Below, piece by piece: positions 13,240 through 23,261 of a stretch of 64,000 nucleotides of DNA (position 1 is the first letter of the stretch; every line of letters begins with the position of its first letter). Under the pieces are notes generated by a model. It was given only the letters and a program-made list of their open reading frames with translations, did not search any database and was not told the origin of the DNA. This DNA is from Pyrenula massariospora. Its lineage: Eukaryota > Ascomycota > Eurotiomycetes > Pyrenulales > Pyrenulaceae. A program made the translations under genes and the position numbers. The stretch lies in contig JAGFMI010000011.1 in the NCBI GenBank assembly GCA_021030905.1, forward strand, positions 930,001 through 994,000. Direction: 5' to 3'.

Positions 13240-15300
13240 GATGGTACAGTGACGGCAGCTTCTTGGGTCATTCATCTTTTCATTAGTATCCGCCTCTAAT
13301 CGAAGATTAGACTTGGTAGACCATGGCGCAAGGCAACATCATATTGGACGCCTTTCTGCCAAACACTATGGCTACCGTATGTTCTATGACCTTTTCTACG
13401 ACGATATACGACATTTCGGGAAGCAGCAGTATCTTTCTATTCTATCGCATGGCGAGGGTTTTGGACTTGCAGCTCATCAGAATTGCGCTTCGATAGCATT
13501 TGACAGGCCCCCACCATACTTTCGGATGCAAGAACTCGAACTCAATAGTCTATCTCTCAATCGACAGCTCATTTCCCTCCAAAATGACCCACAGTGTCTG
13601 TTGCGCTTCCAGAGCTGTACCGTGAGTCGTATTGCTTGTCTTTGGTCTCTAGTGAATCAATTGATTAGGCGCTCCCCAGCAAGCTTTAGCAATCCTCAGC
13701 GCGCGAAAAACGAGTTCCAGTCCTCGCATATCAGATCTCATAGCCTCTCAGAAGCTAAAGTCATTCTTCAATTGTGCAATCCCATCATAGTCAGCTAACT
13801 CTCGAGTGTACGAGATGTTCCCCCCACCAAACACTTCAACTGTATATGCGTAGCTAAAACCAATCGCTCCCAGTCTTTCTTCTCTTAATACTATACAGTC
13901 TCCCTCGAATTATCACCATGCACAGTACCTCTCTTTTCCCTGTTCCTGCCACTGTCCTTTGCCTATCTAACCGCAGACACACCACTTTCGAGGATACCGC
14001 TGGATAAACCTAGAATCTACAATTTGTTTGTGGACGTCTGTCATCCGTCTAGTTTCAGGTGGTTGTTATTCATTTGAAACTTGCGATATGGTTCCTGTGG
14101 ATGTCGGGAATGGCCAAGGCGAGTAGAGGGTTAGTAGTGGCTACGAGAGTTTGGCAGGTCGCCTACAACCGAAGAAGTGCCGGGCTTCGGCCACGGCTGG
14201 ACCCCGGGAGCCCGCCGGGGAGAAAAAGCAAAATCTTGGCAGGTCGCCTCCGCCTAAATTTAAACCAGTCGGGCCTGCTAAAATCAATAGCCAGAGACCC
14301 TATCTTAGGCTCCTCTCTTTCGACTACATCGTGCTTATTTTGGATTTTCAACAACCCTGGCAACTACTATCCAGAGCAACAAGCAGGCGCTGACAGAAAT
14401 TATCAGCCTGCCCCGGGATTGTGATCGCCAACATGTGATCCACACAAAGCGTGGAGACAATGCGCGTTTTGATGTGTCGAAGATTGTCCTCGATTGCGTC
14501 GTCGTCCATTCTAAAAGTGCTGTCTCATGTGGCTGCACCAAGCAACAAGTTCATGCAGGACGAGCCGTCCATGCAGTTCCGCGCAGCCGGGAGATCAAAT
14601 GTTCCGCTACGAAGTGCTTGTTGCACGACATACCTTAGCATTGCATCGGTCGCCTATCAAAGTCAGTGTTACCATCTCACGCCACCCGCCCTCACTCCCT
14701 ACTGTCCCGTGCGCGGCCCCCTCCGCGCACCCTACGTCGAATCACCTGTTGACGATCCATTTTCAATCCAGGACCCCACCTCTGAGGCTGATTTTTCTTG
14801 AGGCCTTCTCATCAGAACCATCGATCCGATTCAAACTCACGGACAATTAGGATATCTAATGAAGGATGCGAGACATGTCTCTTCATCAAGATGGACAGGT
14901 CATCGCAGCTTGTAGTCTGGCTGCTACGAATCGTTCAGCAGCGAGGGGTTGCAAATCCCCCATTTTCTTTCGAATGACGAGCTAGTAGCCATTTCCGAAC
15001 TTTCTTCTGTCGAATTTGCTACGCTAGCGGGATCTAGAGCGTGTGTTTTTTGCCGCACTGCAGGTCTCAATAGCCTGCTTCGACGTGGTCGGGAACCAAT
15101 CAGATGGGATGGCGACCTCCTCTAGACAGAATGATATCGACGTTAGCCGCACCGCCCTTGAGGTTGCTTAAAGTAAAGTTGAGGCTCTTTCCATTTGTTG
15201 GCGTTTTTCTTCTTGACATTTATCGAGCTATGATATGTCTCCTTCCTAAACTTACCACAGTACCCACGACCGCATTTGCGTCGAGGTCAGTAACACAGCT
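13240..15300. other. Intergenic region downstream of the PKS
   Basis: About 2 kb without a supportable gene. A 161-codon plus frame at 13313-13798 and a 116-codon frame at 14451-14801 show no recognisable domain. A GC-rich patch lies at 14180-14225 and is bracketed by two copies of TTGGCAGGTCGCCT (14151-14164 and 14236-14249), which suggests a small repeat remnant. The final ~300 bp should hold the promoter of the following membrane-protein gene. Confidence 0.5.
14151..14249. repeat. Pair of 14-bp direct repeats flanking a GC-rich patch
   Basis: TTGGCAGGTCGCCT is present identically at 14151-14164 and 14236-14249. The DNA between contains a GC-rich stretch with a CCCCGGG core, unlike its AT-richer surroundings. 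The origin is unclear; a relic of a small mobile element is one possibility. Confidence 0.4.
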
Positions 15301-16757
15301 ATGGCTGCAAACCTCTCTCCAGACGAAATCGCCTACCAGAAGGCTCACATCCACGAGAGCCGCGGCCCTGCGATTGTTGCGGTATCAGGTTTCCTAATTG
15401 CCTTCACCACTATTGTCGTCGGTCTACGCTTTGTTGCACATCATGCTCGCCGCAACCCACTTCACTGGGACGACTGGTTTGCGCTCGGCGGTCTAGTCTT
15501 CACAATTCTTATATGTGTACTCAATATCATCTCAGTTCACTATGGCCTGGGCAAGCACCTTCTTGCAACGGATCCGTCCAAGGGATACAAAATTCTAAAA
15601 GTAGCTTGGGTACGCAGCATAAGTACAGATCTCTTGCAGAACTTGCACTAATTCGCCTTCTTGCTTTCAGTATTTGTCCTTTGCCTATGCGATCGGACAC
15701 TGGTTCATCAAGATGTCGATTCTCTTCTTGTACAAAAGGCTCTTTGGCACCAGAACGAAGCCCTTCAAGATTGCTCTCTACTTCTGGATGTTCTACGTCA
15801 CTGGATGGGCCCTCAGTCAGATTATTATGATTTCGGTTGAATGGCAGGTCTCTCCTCCTTAAATTCCGGTGGGCGTTGTCCGGAACTCCTAACTGACTCC
15901 ACCGCAGCCAACCCATCAACTACTTCTGGCAGCAATTCAACATTACCCGCCGACCGCCGGCCCAGGGCAAATGCATTATCAACACCAACGCCGGCGAAGT
16001 CGCCACTAGCGCCCTCAATACCGTGGCGGACGTCGCCCTCCTCCTCCTTCCCCTCATCGTTCTCTCCCGCCTCCAACTCAAAACCACCCGCAAGCTCGCC
16101 GTCATGTTCGTCTTCGCTGTTGGAATCTTGTAAGCACTTTTCTCCCTTCCCTTCCCTCCCCTCCCTCTCCATCCAACAACAACAACACCCCGACCTTCCA
16201 AAGCTCTGAATTCGCCCCCCAATCCTACCCCTTTCTCCCCCCTTCTCTTATCTCTTCTACATACCCTCCCCAACCCCGCTCACACAAAACTCAGCGCCTG
16301 CATCGCCGGCATCCTCCGCCTCACCACGACCCTGACTGCCGTCAGCGTCGACTCCGACTCGACCTGGACCGCAGGCAACATGTCGCTCTGGCTCGCCATC
16401 GAGGCCGCCGTCGCCCTCATCTGCGCCTGCTTCCCCGTCGTCGGGCCCCTGTTCCCGCTCGCTCGGGACCGGCTGCGGTCTGTTTACCGCAGCGGGAGTG
16501 GGAGTAACGTTGATGGACGGAAGGCTGCGAAAATGGGCGCGGGGAGCAGTGGGGGACATAGTGGTGGGTATGATTTGGGGCCGATTGTGGAGGGGGATGG
16601 GGGGAGGAAGTGGAGTTTGATTGGCGGGAAGGGTGAGGGGCAGGAGGAGGATATGTGGCGGTTGAAGGGGGGCCCGGTGAGGATCCCGACGCCGGCGCCG
16701 GTCGGGGTGATGCGGTGGGATGAGGTGAGGGTGGAGGTCTCGGAGGAGGGAAAATGA
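15301..16757 (+). CDS. SAT4/fungal rhodopsin-domain (CFEM-less Pth11-like) 7-TM integral membrane protein
   Basis: Predicted multi-pass plasma-membrane protein of the fungal rhodopsin/SAT4 family, often described as GPCR-like; ligand and function are unknown. Exons inferred: 15301-15609, 15671-15843, 15908-16129, 16295-16757 (388 aa). Family features are the Trp-Asp-Asp-Trp motif after TM2 (HWDDWFALGG), a long hydrophobic segment run, and the Cys-Gln-Pro-Ile-Asn-Tyr-Phe-Trp motif in the extracellular loop. The second intron (15844-15907) works only with a GC donor: it then gives the expected Cys-Gln-Pro junction, whereas the GT at 15848 breaks the frame. The C-terminal ~100 residues are a Gly-rich, charged cytoplasmic tail encoded by unusually G-rich DNA. 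It lies 2 kb downstream of the PKS on the same strand, but nothing in the sequence ties it to the pathway. Confidence 0.85.
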
Positions 16758-18738
16758 TTACTTAACTGCTATATTTTGGGTTGGATTAGTGTTCAAGTGA
16801 GAGATTTCTTTAGGACGTTTTGCGACACGGTCTGGGAGGTTATGTGTGAGCGACGGAGTAATATTGGAGGGCTGGGCCGGCTGGCTGGGATACTATGCAG
16901 GCGTCGACACAGCATTTTTTGGGACAACACGGGCATGGTAGGGAAAATGTATGAAAGAGAAATGGGACACCCCCTAACGGCCTTTGCTGTGCAAGCAACG
17001 CCTTGAAACTTGGTCTCCTAGGGTCACAGAGATAGTAAATTTTAGTGGCCTCTATCCCCACAACACCTCATTTCCTTCATATTAACAGGATATATTCTGG
17101 GTCTTAAACACTCATTGACCAACATTACAGGGGCTCCACCAGACTTTACCACCCCTGTGACGGTAGTACTCAGGCGCATTAAATCCAAAATCCGTCTATC
17201 CTCGCCCGTCGGCGGAGCCTGCATATCAGATGCCCAACAAACACTGTCCAACAATCTTTTCTATAAAGTTACGCTTAAAAATAAAGCAATGACCGGCTCA
17301 ATAGAAAATATCCCACATCCTCATCCAACATGCACCCCATCCACAGACAATACCCAAGGCAAGCATACCAAGAACTCTCCCAACAACTTCAGTCTTCGAC
17401 TTGACGTCACTGCATCTCCAGAGGCTTGGTTCTACCAAAAAGCGTTTAGAAACTGACAATGACACATTTACCCAAGCAACCAAGACGTGTTGTTGAGAAC
17501 TCGGATGGGTAGATTGTACAGCTGTATACCTAAATACCCAGATCGAGGCTGGGGGACAGAAGTCGTGGCGCCCCTTCAGGCTCTTCAGGCCGATTAGTAG
17601 CTGGTAAGAGGGGTCAAAATGTCTGTCCCCAAGCCTCGGTAGGGGATGGTGAGACCAGGGAGGTCATATTTGTACAGGCAAGCACATGACTTAGCGTGAA
17701 AACCTCGGTTAATTTTAGCGGGGATATCCGCCGAGAAGCATGCAAGCATTTTAATCAGCAAGCAAATAAATTGGCTAAACCTCTTATCCCATCTTATAGT
17801 CTTGGCTGGTACGATGGGCCTGCTGAGGTTCAGCGGCCATATTCTCGCTACTGAATCTAGTCCGGAAGACGAGATCATGCACCCGACTCGGCATTGTCCC
17901 GGGTCCTGGATAACTAGCTGCTACCCCTGACAGGCTTTTATTCAACTATCTGCTCCTCCAGTCGTCAGAGTGGTTGCTGGTTTGAACGGGTGGTCGAGAT
18001 CCCCGCCAAGACATATATATAGGTCCTCTCTGTGCGCGAGGCAGGGGGAAGTTTGCTACCGTTTCTGATAAAGCAAGTACACTGGAGCTGACCACAGAGC
18101 TGTCAGGTCGTATATTCCACAGTAAGTCGCTAAGTTACTGCAATAGCGGTTTTCTTTGTCTTGAGAGGCTCCATTTCCTTTTCTTTGTAGGGTGTTGTAG
18201 TGTCAAATCTAGCGATAGACCTCTCTTAACCCGTTTGAAAGTGTTCCGAGCCAAGGATGGGATTCATAGCCTCCTTCACATCCAATGACCATGACAAGCT
18301 CGGAGTAAGTGACTTATATAGTCTGCGTTCTCTGTGTGGAGTCATCATGTTTTATTGCTACTTAGCGAAGTAGAAAATTCCCGCAAGCTTCGCTCAATGG
18401 TGGGACTAAGGATGTGGAAAGAATATTAGTAATATTCATCGGTCTCGTGTTTCTACGATGACCGAAAGCATAATTTTCAATCCACATAACAATGACGGAA
18501 GAATTTTTGCAGACTGCAGTGCGCAAGGCTTAAGATTGGCGTTTTTGTTGCCCAATGAGCGTTGATCCGGCCAGCCTCACGAGCATAGCCTCAGCCACAA
18601 GATTTTCATCCACTTACATCTGGCTCGAGCAATCACTCATTTCCCTCTGTACACTTTGCCAGTCATTTCTTCTACCTCTCGCTCCGGAATAATAGGTTGA
18701 AATTTGCAATCTGCTATTCATTGAACCGTATATATCTT
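16758..18738. other. Intergenic region with one weak small-gene candidate
   Basis: About 2 kb. I see no conserved gene. A TATA-like run (ACATATATATAGG) sits near 18010-18022. A short spliced frame at 18257-18461 is listed separately at low confidence. The rest shows only short random frames. Confidence 0.5.
18257..18461 (+). CDS. Possible 47-aa spliced small protein
   Basis: Speculative. An ATG at 18257 opens 16 codons that end at a perfect GTAAGT donor (18305). Splicing to the CTTAG at 18365 continues the frame for 31 more codons to a TGA at 18459-18461. The product would end in a hydrophobic stretch (ILVIFIGLVFL) that could be a membrane anchor. A TATA-like run lies ~240 bp upstream. No family is recognised, so chance is a real alternative. 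It precedes the lipase-patatin gene by ~280 bp on the same strand. Confidence 0.2.
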
Positions 18739-20911
18739 ATGTTTGAAGCCGGATCTAAGTTCGATATGGCGCAGGAACTAGCACCTCAAGCCGTCGATCA
18801 GCGTTTGTCGTCATCCGCCTCGGTTGATGCGATGGAAACTAGATCTAGTCGACCCAGTAACGCTGACGGTAGGGGTTTAAGTACCGATGCTGTGGGATTA
18901 TTCTGCGTTGCTGAGCCCCAGACCACGACCCCGCTTCCGTTCGAGTAAGTATACACGCGGGAGTGAAAGATTCGAGCATACTCTGATCTCCCTAGGATTG
19001 TCGCCGTCCACGGCGAAGAAGGTCATTGGAAGAGGTCATGGACGGATAAGGAAACCGGTTACTTCTGGCTGCGGGACAGTCTCCCACACCAATTCCCAGC
19101 AGCTCGAATATACTCTTATAGCTCCAGAAGCACGTCAGATAACGCTACCGAGACTTTACTGGCTGACCTACTCGACGAAAGAAGTATTCAAAGTCGTATG
19201 GAACTCCCAATCATCTTCATTGGCCTGAGCCTTGGAGGTACGCTAGTAAAGAAACTTTTTACTGAGAGCTTTCCCGCGCGAAACTCAAGACAGGAGGTGA
19301 AACAGCTTCACTCGAATATCGCGGGCTTTGTTTTCATGGGCACCAGGCAAAGCGGCACATTTGATGGCGCTTTGATTCAGATGTTAGAGACTGCAGCTAA
19401 AATTAGTAATTCATTCATCAAGCGGACCAGTGTCATACACAGGGTCCTTGATGAAGTTCCGAGGGTGAATTCTGACTTCAAGTTGCTCAGAGGCGAAAAT
19501 ATCCCGCTTGCATGCTTTTATGAGACAGACCGAAGTGTTTTCGGAAAGGTTTGCAACTCCATTTGTATAGACTATATCTCGGCTAACAGCCTGCGGCTCA
19601 AAGGTAGCCGTTGACCGCTTAAGCGCTATAGTCGAGAGTGATAGCCTTAGCTTTTGTGAAAATCGCCAACTTAATAGGAGTCATCCGAACCTAGGAAGGT
19701 TCACGGGTCCTGATGACGCGGATTTGCGAAGAGTACTTGGTACAATGGGCAGGCTCGTGCAACATGCTCTCTCAGCCCATAATGTTCAATCGAATCAATC
19801 TCAGTTCACGCCGCTGGCAATTCCTTCTGCGACTACCGACGCGCCTCCGCTGCAGAGTTCGGTCCAGGTTGAGCCTGCAATAAGAAAGCTCCGAATTCTT
19901 TCTCTTGATGGTGGCGGAGTCCGAGGGCTCTTTTCTGTCATAGTATTGGAGGCTTTGATGGAGGAAATTCGTGTTTTCGCTAAAGAGCAAGACGACATTA
20001 GACCGTGTGAATTCTTCGACCTCATTGGCGGCACGAGTACGGGAGGACTTCTAGCCGTCATGTTGAGTCGACTGAGGATGGATTTGATTTCATGCAAGAA
20101 GCAGTATCGCGAGCTTTCAAAGATAATATTTCAGAAGCAAGGCTGGAGCTATCCGCTCAAAAGCTATTGGGACGCTTTTTGGGGACGAGCCTGGTATCCT
20201 GCAGAGCCTCTCGAGACATCTATCAAAGCCGTTGTAGCGGAGCGCATTCGTGTTGCAGAGAAGAAAGAGCTTCGTCGTAGCGGTCAACAAGTAGAAGCAG
20301 CTCTCCTTCGATCTACACATTTCTCTAGAGCTCGCTGCTTCGTCTGTGCTATCAGAGGCGGCGAGAGGGGTTGCGCACGTCTACGATCTTATGCATCCAA
20401 GAGTGGGGAAGGAGATCGTATATGTACAATCTGGGAAGCCTGTCGTGCAACTTCCGCCGCCCAGCTATACTTTCCGCCCATGAAGATCGGCGACGAAACC
20501 TATTGGGACGGCGGATCTGAGAGCAATAATCCGGTACAAGAGACCTACGAGGAGGCGTTCCTGGAGTTTGGAGACGATCCTCCTCTTGCGGGTATTGTGA
20601 GTATCGGGACTGGAATGCCAACCCACAGGGATCCTGGGATCGAAGCTCGGGGGGTGGTTGGTTCTTTCATCGCTCGCGCCACTGATACTGAATCCATCCA
20701 CCTGAAATTTCGGAAACAGCACCCACAGCTCAAAGACGTTTACTTTCGTCTTCAAGGTTCGCTAGAGCTTGGAGCGATAGATCTTGCAGACTGGACAAAG
20801 CTCGACGTTATTGAAGGAATGGCTCATGAATACTTGGAGTCAATCGAAGGGCGATCAGTAATTGAGAGGTGTGCACGACAACTTATCTATGAAGGAGAGG
20901 TACGAGCTTGA
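18739..20911 (+). CDS. SesB-like alpha/beta hydrolase fused to a patatin-like phospholipase
   Basis: Two lipid or ester hydrolase domains in one protein. Exons inferred: 18739-18944, 18996-19548, 19604-20911 (688 aa; a second ATG at 18766 is also possible). Residues ~69-290 form an alpha/beta hydrolase of the type found at the N terminus of fungal SesB/NLR proteins (VAVHGEEGHW; nucleophile elbow GLSLGG ~146, where His is more usual than Leu; FMGTRQSG; NRSHPNLGRF). Residues ~350-650 are a patatin domain with oxyanion loop DGGGVRG, Ser in GTSTGG (~397) and Asp in DGG (~555), so the catalytic dyad is intact. There is no NB-ARC/NACHT and no TPR, WD40 or ankyrin segment, although both hydrolases are classic NLR effector domains. 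The role in cell death or self-recognition is inference from the families. The cell location is unclear. Confidence 0.85.
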
Positions 20912-21161
20912 GACATATAGATTCAATGAGAAGACTAATGTTTCATTGCACCACAAATCTTCAACAAATCCGCATTCTAAGAGTTTCTTAAATCTCACTA
21001 AGGACTATCTGGGGTGTAATCGGATGAAGCTTGTTGAGTTTGCCGAGGCGGCGAGGCATCCGAGACAGGGGCTGTCAAGGCCTGTAGGCTTGCGGTCGAT
21101 GTAGAGAGGACTTCAGGAACGTTCAAAAATAAGAAGGGGCGGTTCGTGTTGAACACGCATT

Positions 21162-22523
21162 TCATTCATTTTCATTTAACAGTCCTTCTCGATCGTTCGA
21201 ATTTGGAAGTGAGATACGACCTTCGCGTAGCATTGCCCGGTGTCTGCGAAATAGTGACGGGACCTCGTAGCTCCAATGACAGATCATGCCTGCAATGAAA
21301 CCGACAGCGTCATTTTTGAACGCGAGGATACCACCAATGGTGACAAGCATGACGCTCCATCTTCGTTTCCGTTCGGCCTCTTGAGGCTGGGCTTGCGATG
21401 CATTGTGAGGCAAACCTTGCGATTTACCGAGATCACGGGCCCGGTCAGTATTGAGACTTTCTCCCACGCTCGCAAGTTCAAGCCCTGCAGCAATGACAAT
21501 AACTGAGAGCAAGGCCACAGGAAATCTCATAAGCAAGGGAACTAGACTCTCTCCAAAGCTGAGGCCGATGACGAGTTTGCATACTCCCAAGAAAATGATG
21601 CTAGCTCCTGATCGTGCACCGAATTTGTACTGCGCAGCTAAGCCCCCAGACCCATGACAGACAGGCATGGCTCCGAACCAGCAGCCGAAGAGATTCATAG
21701 CTGCGACAGAGAATCCGATTGCGGTTGTGGACGGTGTCGGCGTTTCTGGGAGAAGGTCCGCGGCAAGGTGGACAACTGCAACGATCGAGTTTAATGTTGT
21801 CAGTGGAAGTTGGCCGATGCCAGCGACGAGAATACCATCACGCCATTCTCGACCAGTAGGGACCTGATGGTAAGGATGCCATCCTCGATACGTTAGGCGA
21901 TTCCCATTAGGGTATACCAAAGCGAGAATTAGTGCAAGGACAATGCCAAGAAGGAAAACGATAAGGGCGTAGGGTATCCGGGGATAAACATTCAGTGCCA
22001 TCAATGCAAGAAAGGCTACTATGGCCCAGATGTAATTATCAGCCCATGATGGATCAACCCAAGAGAGTTTTGACAGGATGTTGTTGCCCGCTGAGATGAT
22101 GAGTGACAAGCCAGCACCAACTTGGATGCCTTTGACCACCGGTATTGGGATCGCATCCGTGAACCATCTCAATAAACCTGTAACGCTGAAAACCAAGATG
22201 CAGGCCGATACGAACAAGCCTGCAGCTGCAACGTCCCCTGCACTAAGATGGTTGAGAATCGCCACTGCGGCGATCGCTTTCATCGGCTGAACAGGAAGTG
22301 GTATTCCAAACAGACATCCTGTCACGATATTGTAGACTCCGGTGAAGACGAGCGTCGTAGGTAGCGAAATTTGACGGAGTCTTGTCTCGGCAACAAGAAG
22401 CGGGAGGAATGTTCCTAGATCACCAAGCGACCCTGAGATCTCCGCTAGAGGATGTTGGCGGAAAGTTTGGAGGTTATGCCTGTACATTGCCTTGAGAGCT
22501 CGTTTGGAGTCGGTGGTTGCCAT
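21162..22523 (-). CDS. MOT1-family molybdate transporter
   Basis: Intronless 453-aa multi-pass membrane protein of the eukaryotic MOT1/SULTR5 group, which imports molybdate for molybdenum-cofactor enzymes such as nitrate reductase. Diagnostic stretches are the first family signature (SGSLGDLGTFLPLL), the LPVQPMKAIAAVA motif in the N-terminal half and the MPVCHGSGGLAAQYKFGARSG-type motif in the C-terminal half, both conserved in MOT1 proteins. About ten hydrophobic segments are visible, and the C-terminal tail is charged and cytoplasmic. The ATG at 22521-22523 precedes the conserved N terminus directly. It converges with the lipase-patatin gene, the two stop codons being only ~250 bp apart. 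Substrate assignment is by family. Confidence 0.9.
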   Translation of the reverse strand: MATTDSKRALKAMYRHNLQTFRQHPLAEISGSLGDLGTFLPLLVAETRLRQISLPTTLVFTGVYNIVTGCLFGIPLPVQPMKAIAAVAILNHLSAGDVAAAGLFVSACILVFSVTGLLRWFTDAIPIPVVKGIQVGAGLSLIISAGNNILSKLSWVDPSWADNYIWAIVAFLALMALNVYPRIPYALIVFLLGIVLALILALVYPNGNRLTYRGWHPYHQVPTGREWRDGILVAGIGQLPLTTLNSIVAVVHLAADLLPETPTPSTTAIGFSVAAMNLFGCWFGAMPVCHGSGGLAAQYKFGARSGASIIFLGVCKLVIGLSFGESLVPLLMRFPVALLSVIVIAAGLELASVGESLNTDRARDLGKSQGLPHNASQAQPQEAERKRRWSVMLVTIGGILAFKNDAVGFIAGMICHWSYEVPSLFRRHRAMLREGRISLPNSNDREGLLNENE

Positions 22524-23261
22524 TGTGCTCTATATCAAGGCTGTCAAATTCCGAGGAAGGTCTCAAAGCATCTTTACAAGCTCTAGAATGTCGATCTTGA
22601 AAAGGCTCAGAACCTGCAGATGACGGGTGGACGTGATCAGGTCATGGACGTGGGTGATGGTCGCTTCGGAACATTGTAGTTGCGGGCCGAGAGGCTGGTG
22701 ATCAATCCTAAAGCTATTCTACTTGTACAAAGAACAAGAGAGACCTATCGAGCTACCGTTCTCAATAAATAGGAAAAAGACCGAGGCAAGATTGTGGTGG
22801 ATCTAGCCATATCCACGTCAATGATGTGGCACATCTGTTGTGGGTGCCTTTCGCCTCTATTTTATTTCGCCGGTACAATAGAACTATGCAATAATACAAA
22901 GGTCTAACGACCATGGAGTTAAAGTAACGTAAATCCGACAACATAACTTCTTACAACTCTACATGTGTGATTTGCGGCTATGAAGTCATGGGCCCAACTC
23001 CAGGATTTCCGCGATTGGACAGTAACAATAAACCATGGTAACGGGAATTTCGTGCAAGTGAGTGGGGAGAGGCGGATGGTGAAATTCTACCCCGAGAAGC
23101 TAGGCTGACGCTTAGAAGTATATTTCAATGCTTATACCGGTGAGAGTTCCGTCACCAGTGTCGGACTCTGTGAAGGAGATGATTTATGGATTGCTCCATC
23201 CCAGCCGTCGCTGCGATTTGACTCTCGTAACGATCAGAGTCAGCAATTGCGGCTGCGATTG
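22524..23261. other. Upstream region with decayed 5' end of the F-box gene
   Basis: Shared upstream region of the divergent MOT1 and F-box genes. From 22961 the plus strand carries what looks like the original N terminus of the F-box gene: a Cys-x-x-Cys stretch (CVICGYEV), an in-frame TAA at 23039-23041, then REFRA up to a GTGAGT donor at 23058. The acceptor at 23114-23115 restores the frame into the intact downstream coding sequence. No in-frame ATG precedes CVICGYEV; the ATG at 22963 is one base out of frame. Confidence 0.55.

Noticed and set aside
13313-13798. 161-codon frame downstream of the PKS, considered as a release enzyme or tailoring gene
   Set aside because: No catalytic motif or recognised fold; composition looks random.
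14880-14970. tRNA-like T-arm (GGGGTTGCAAATCCCCC)
   Set aside because: No matching acceptor stem, D-arm or anticodon arm could be placed around it.
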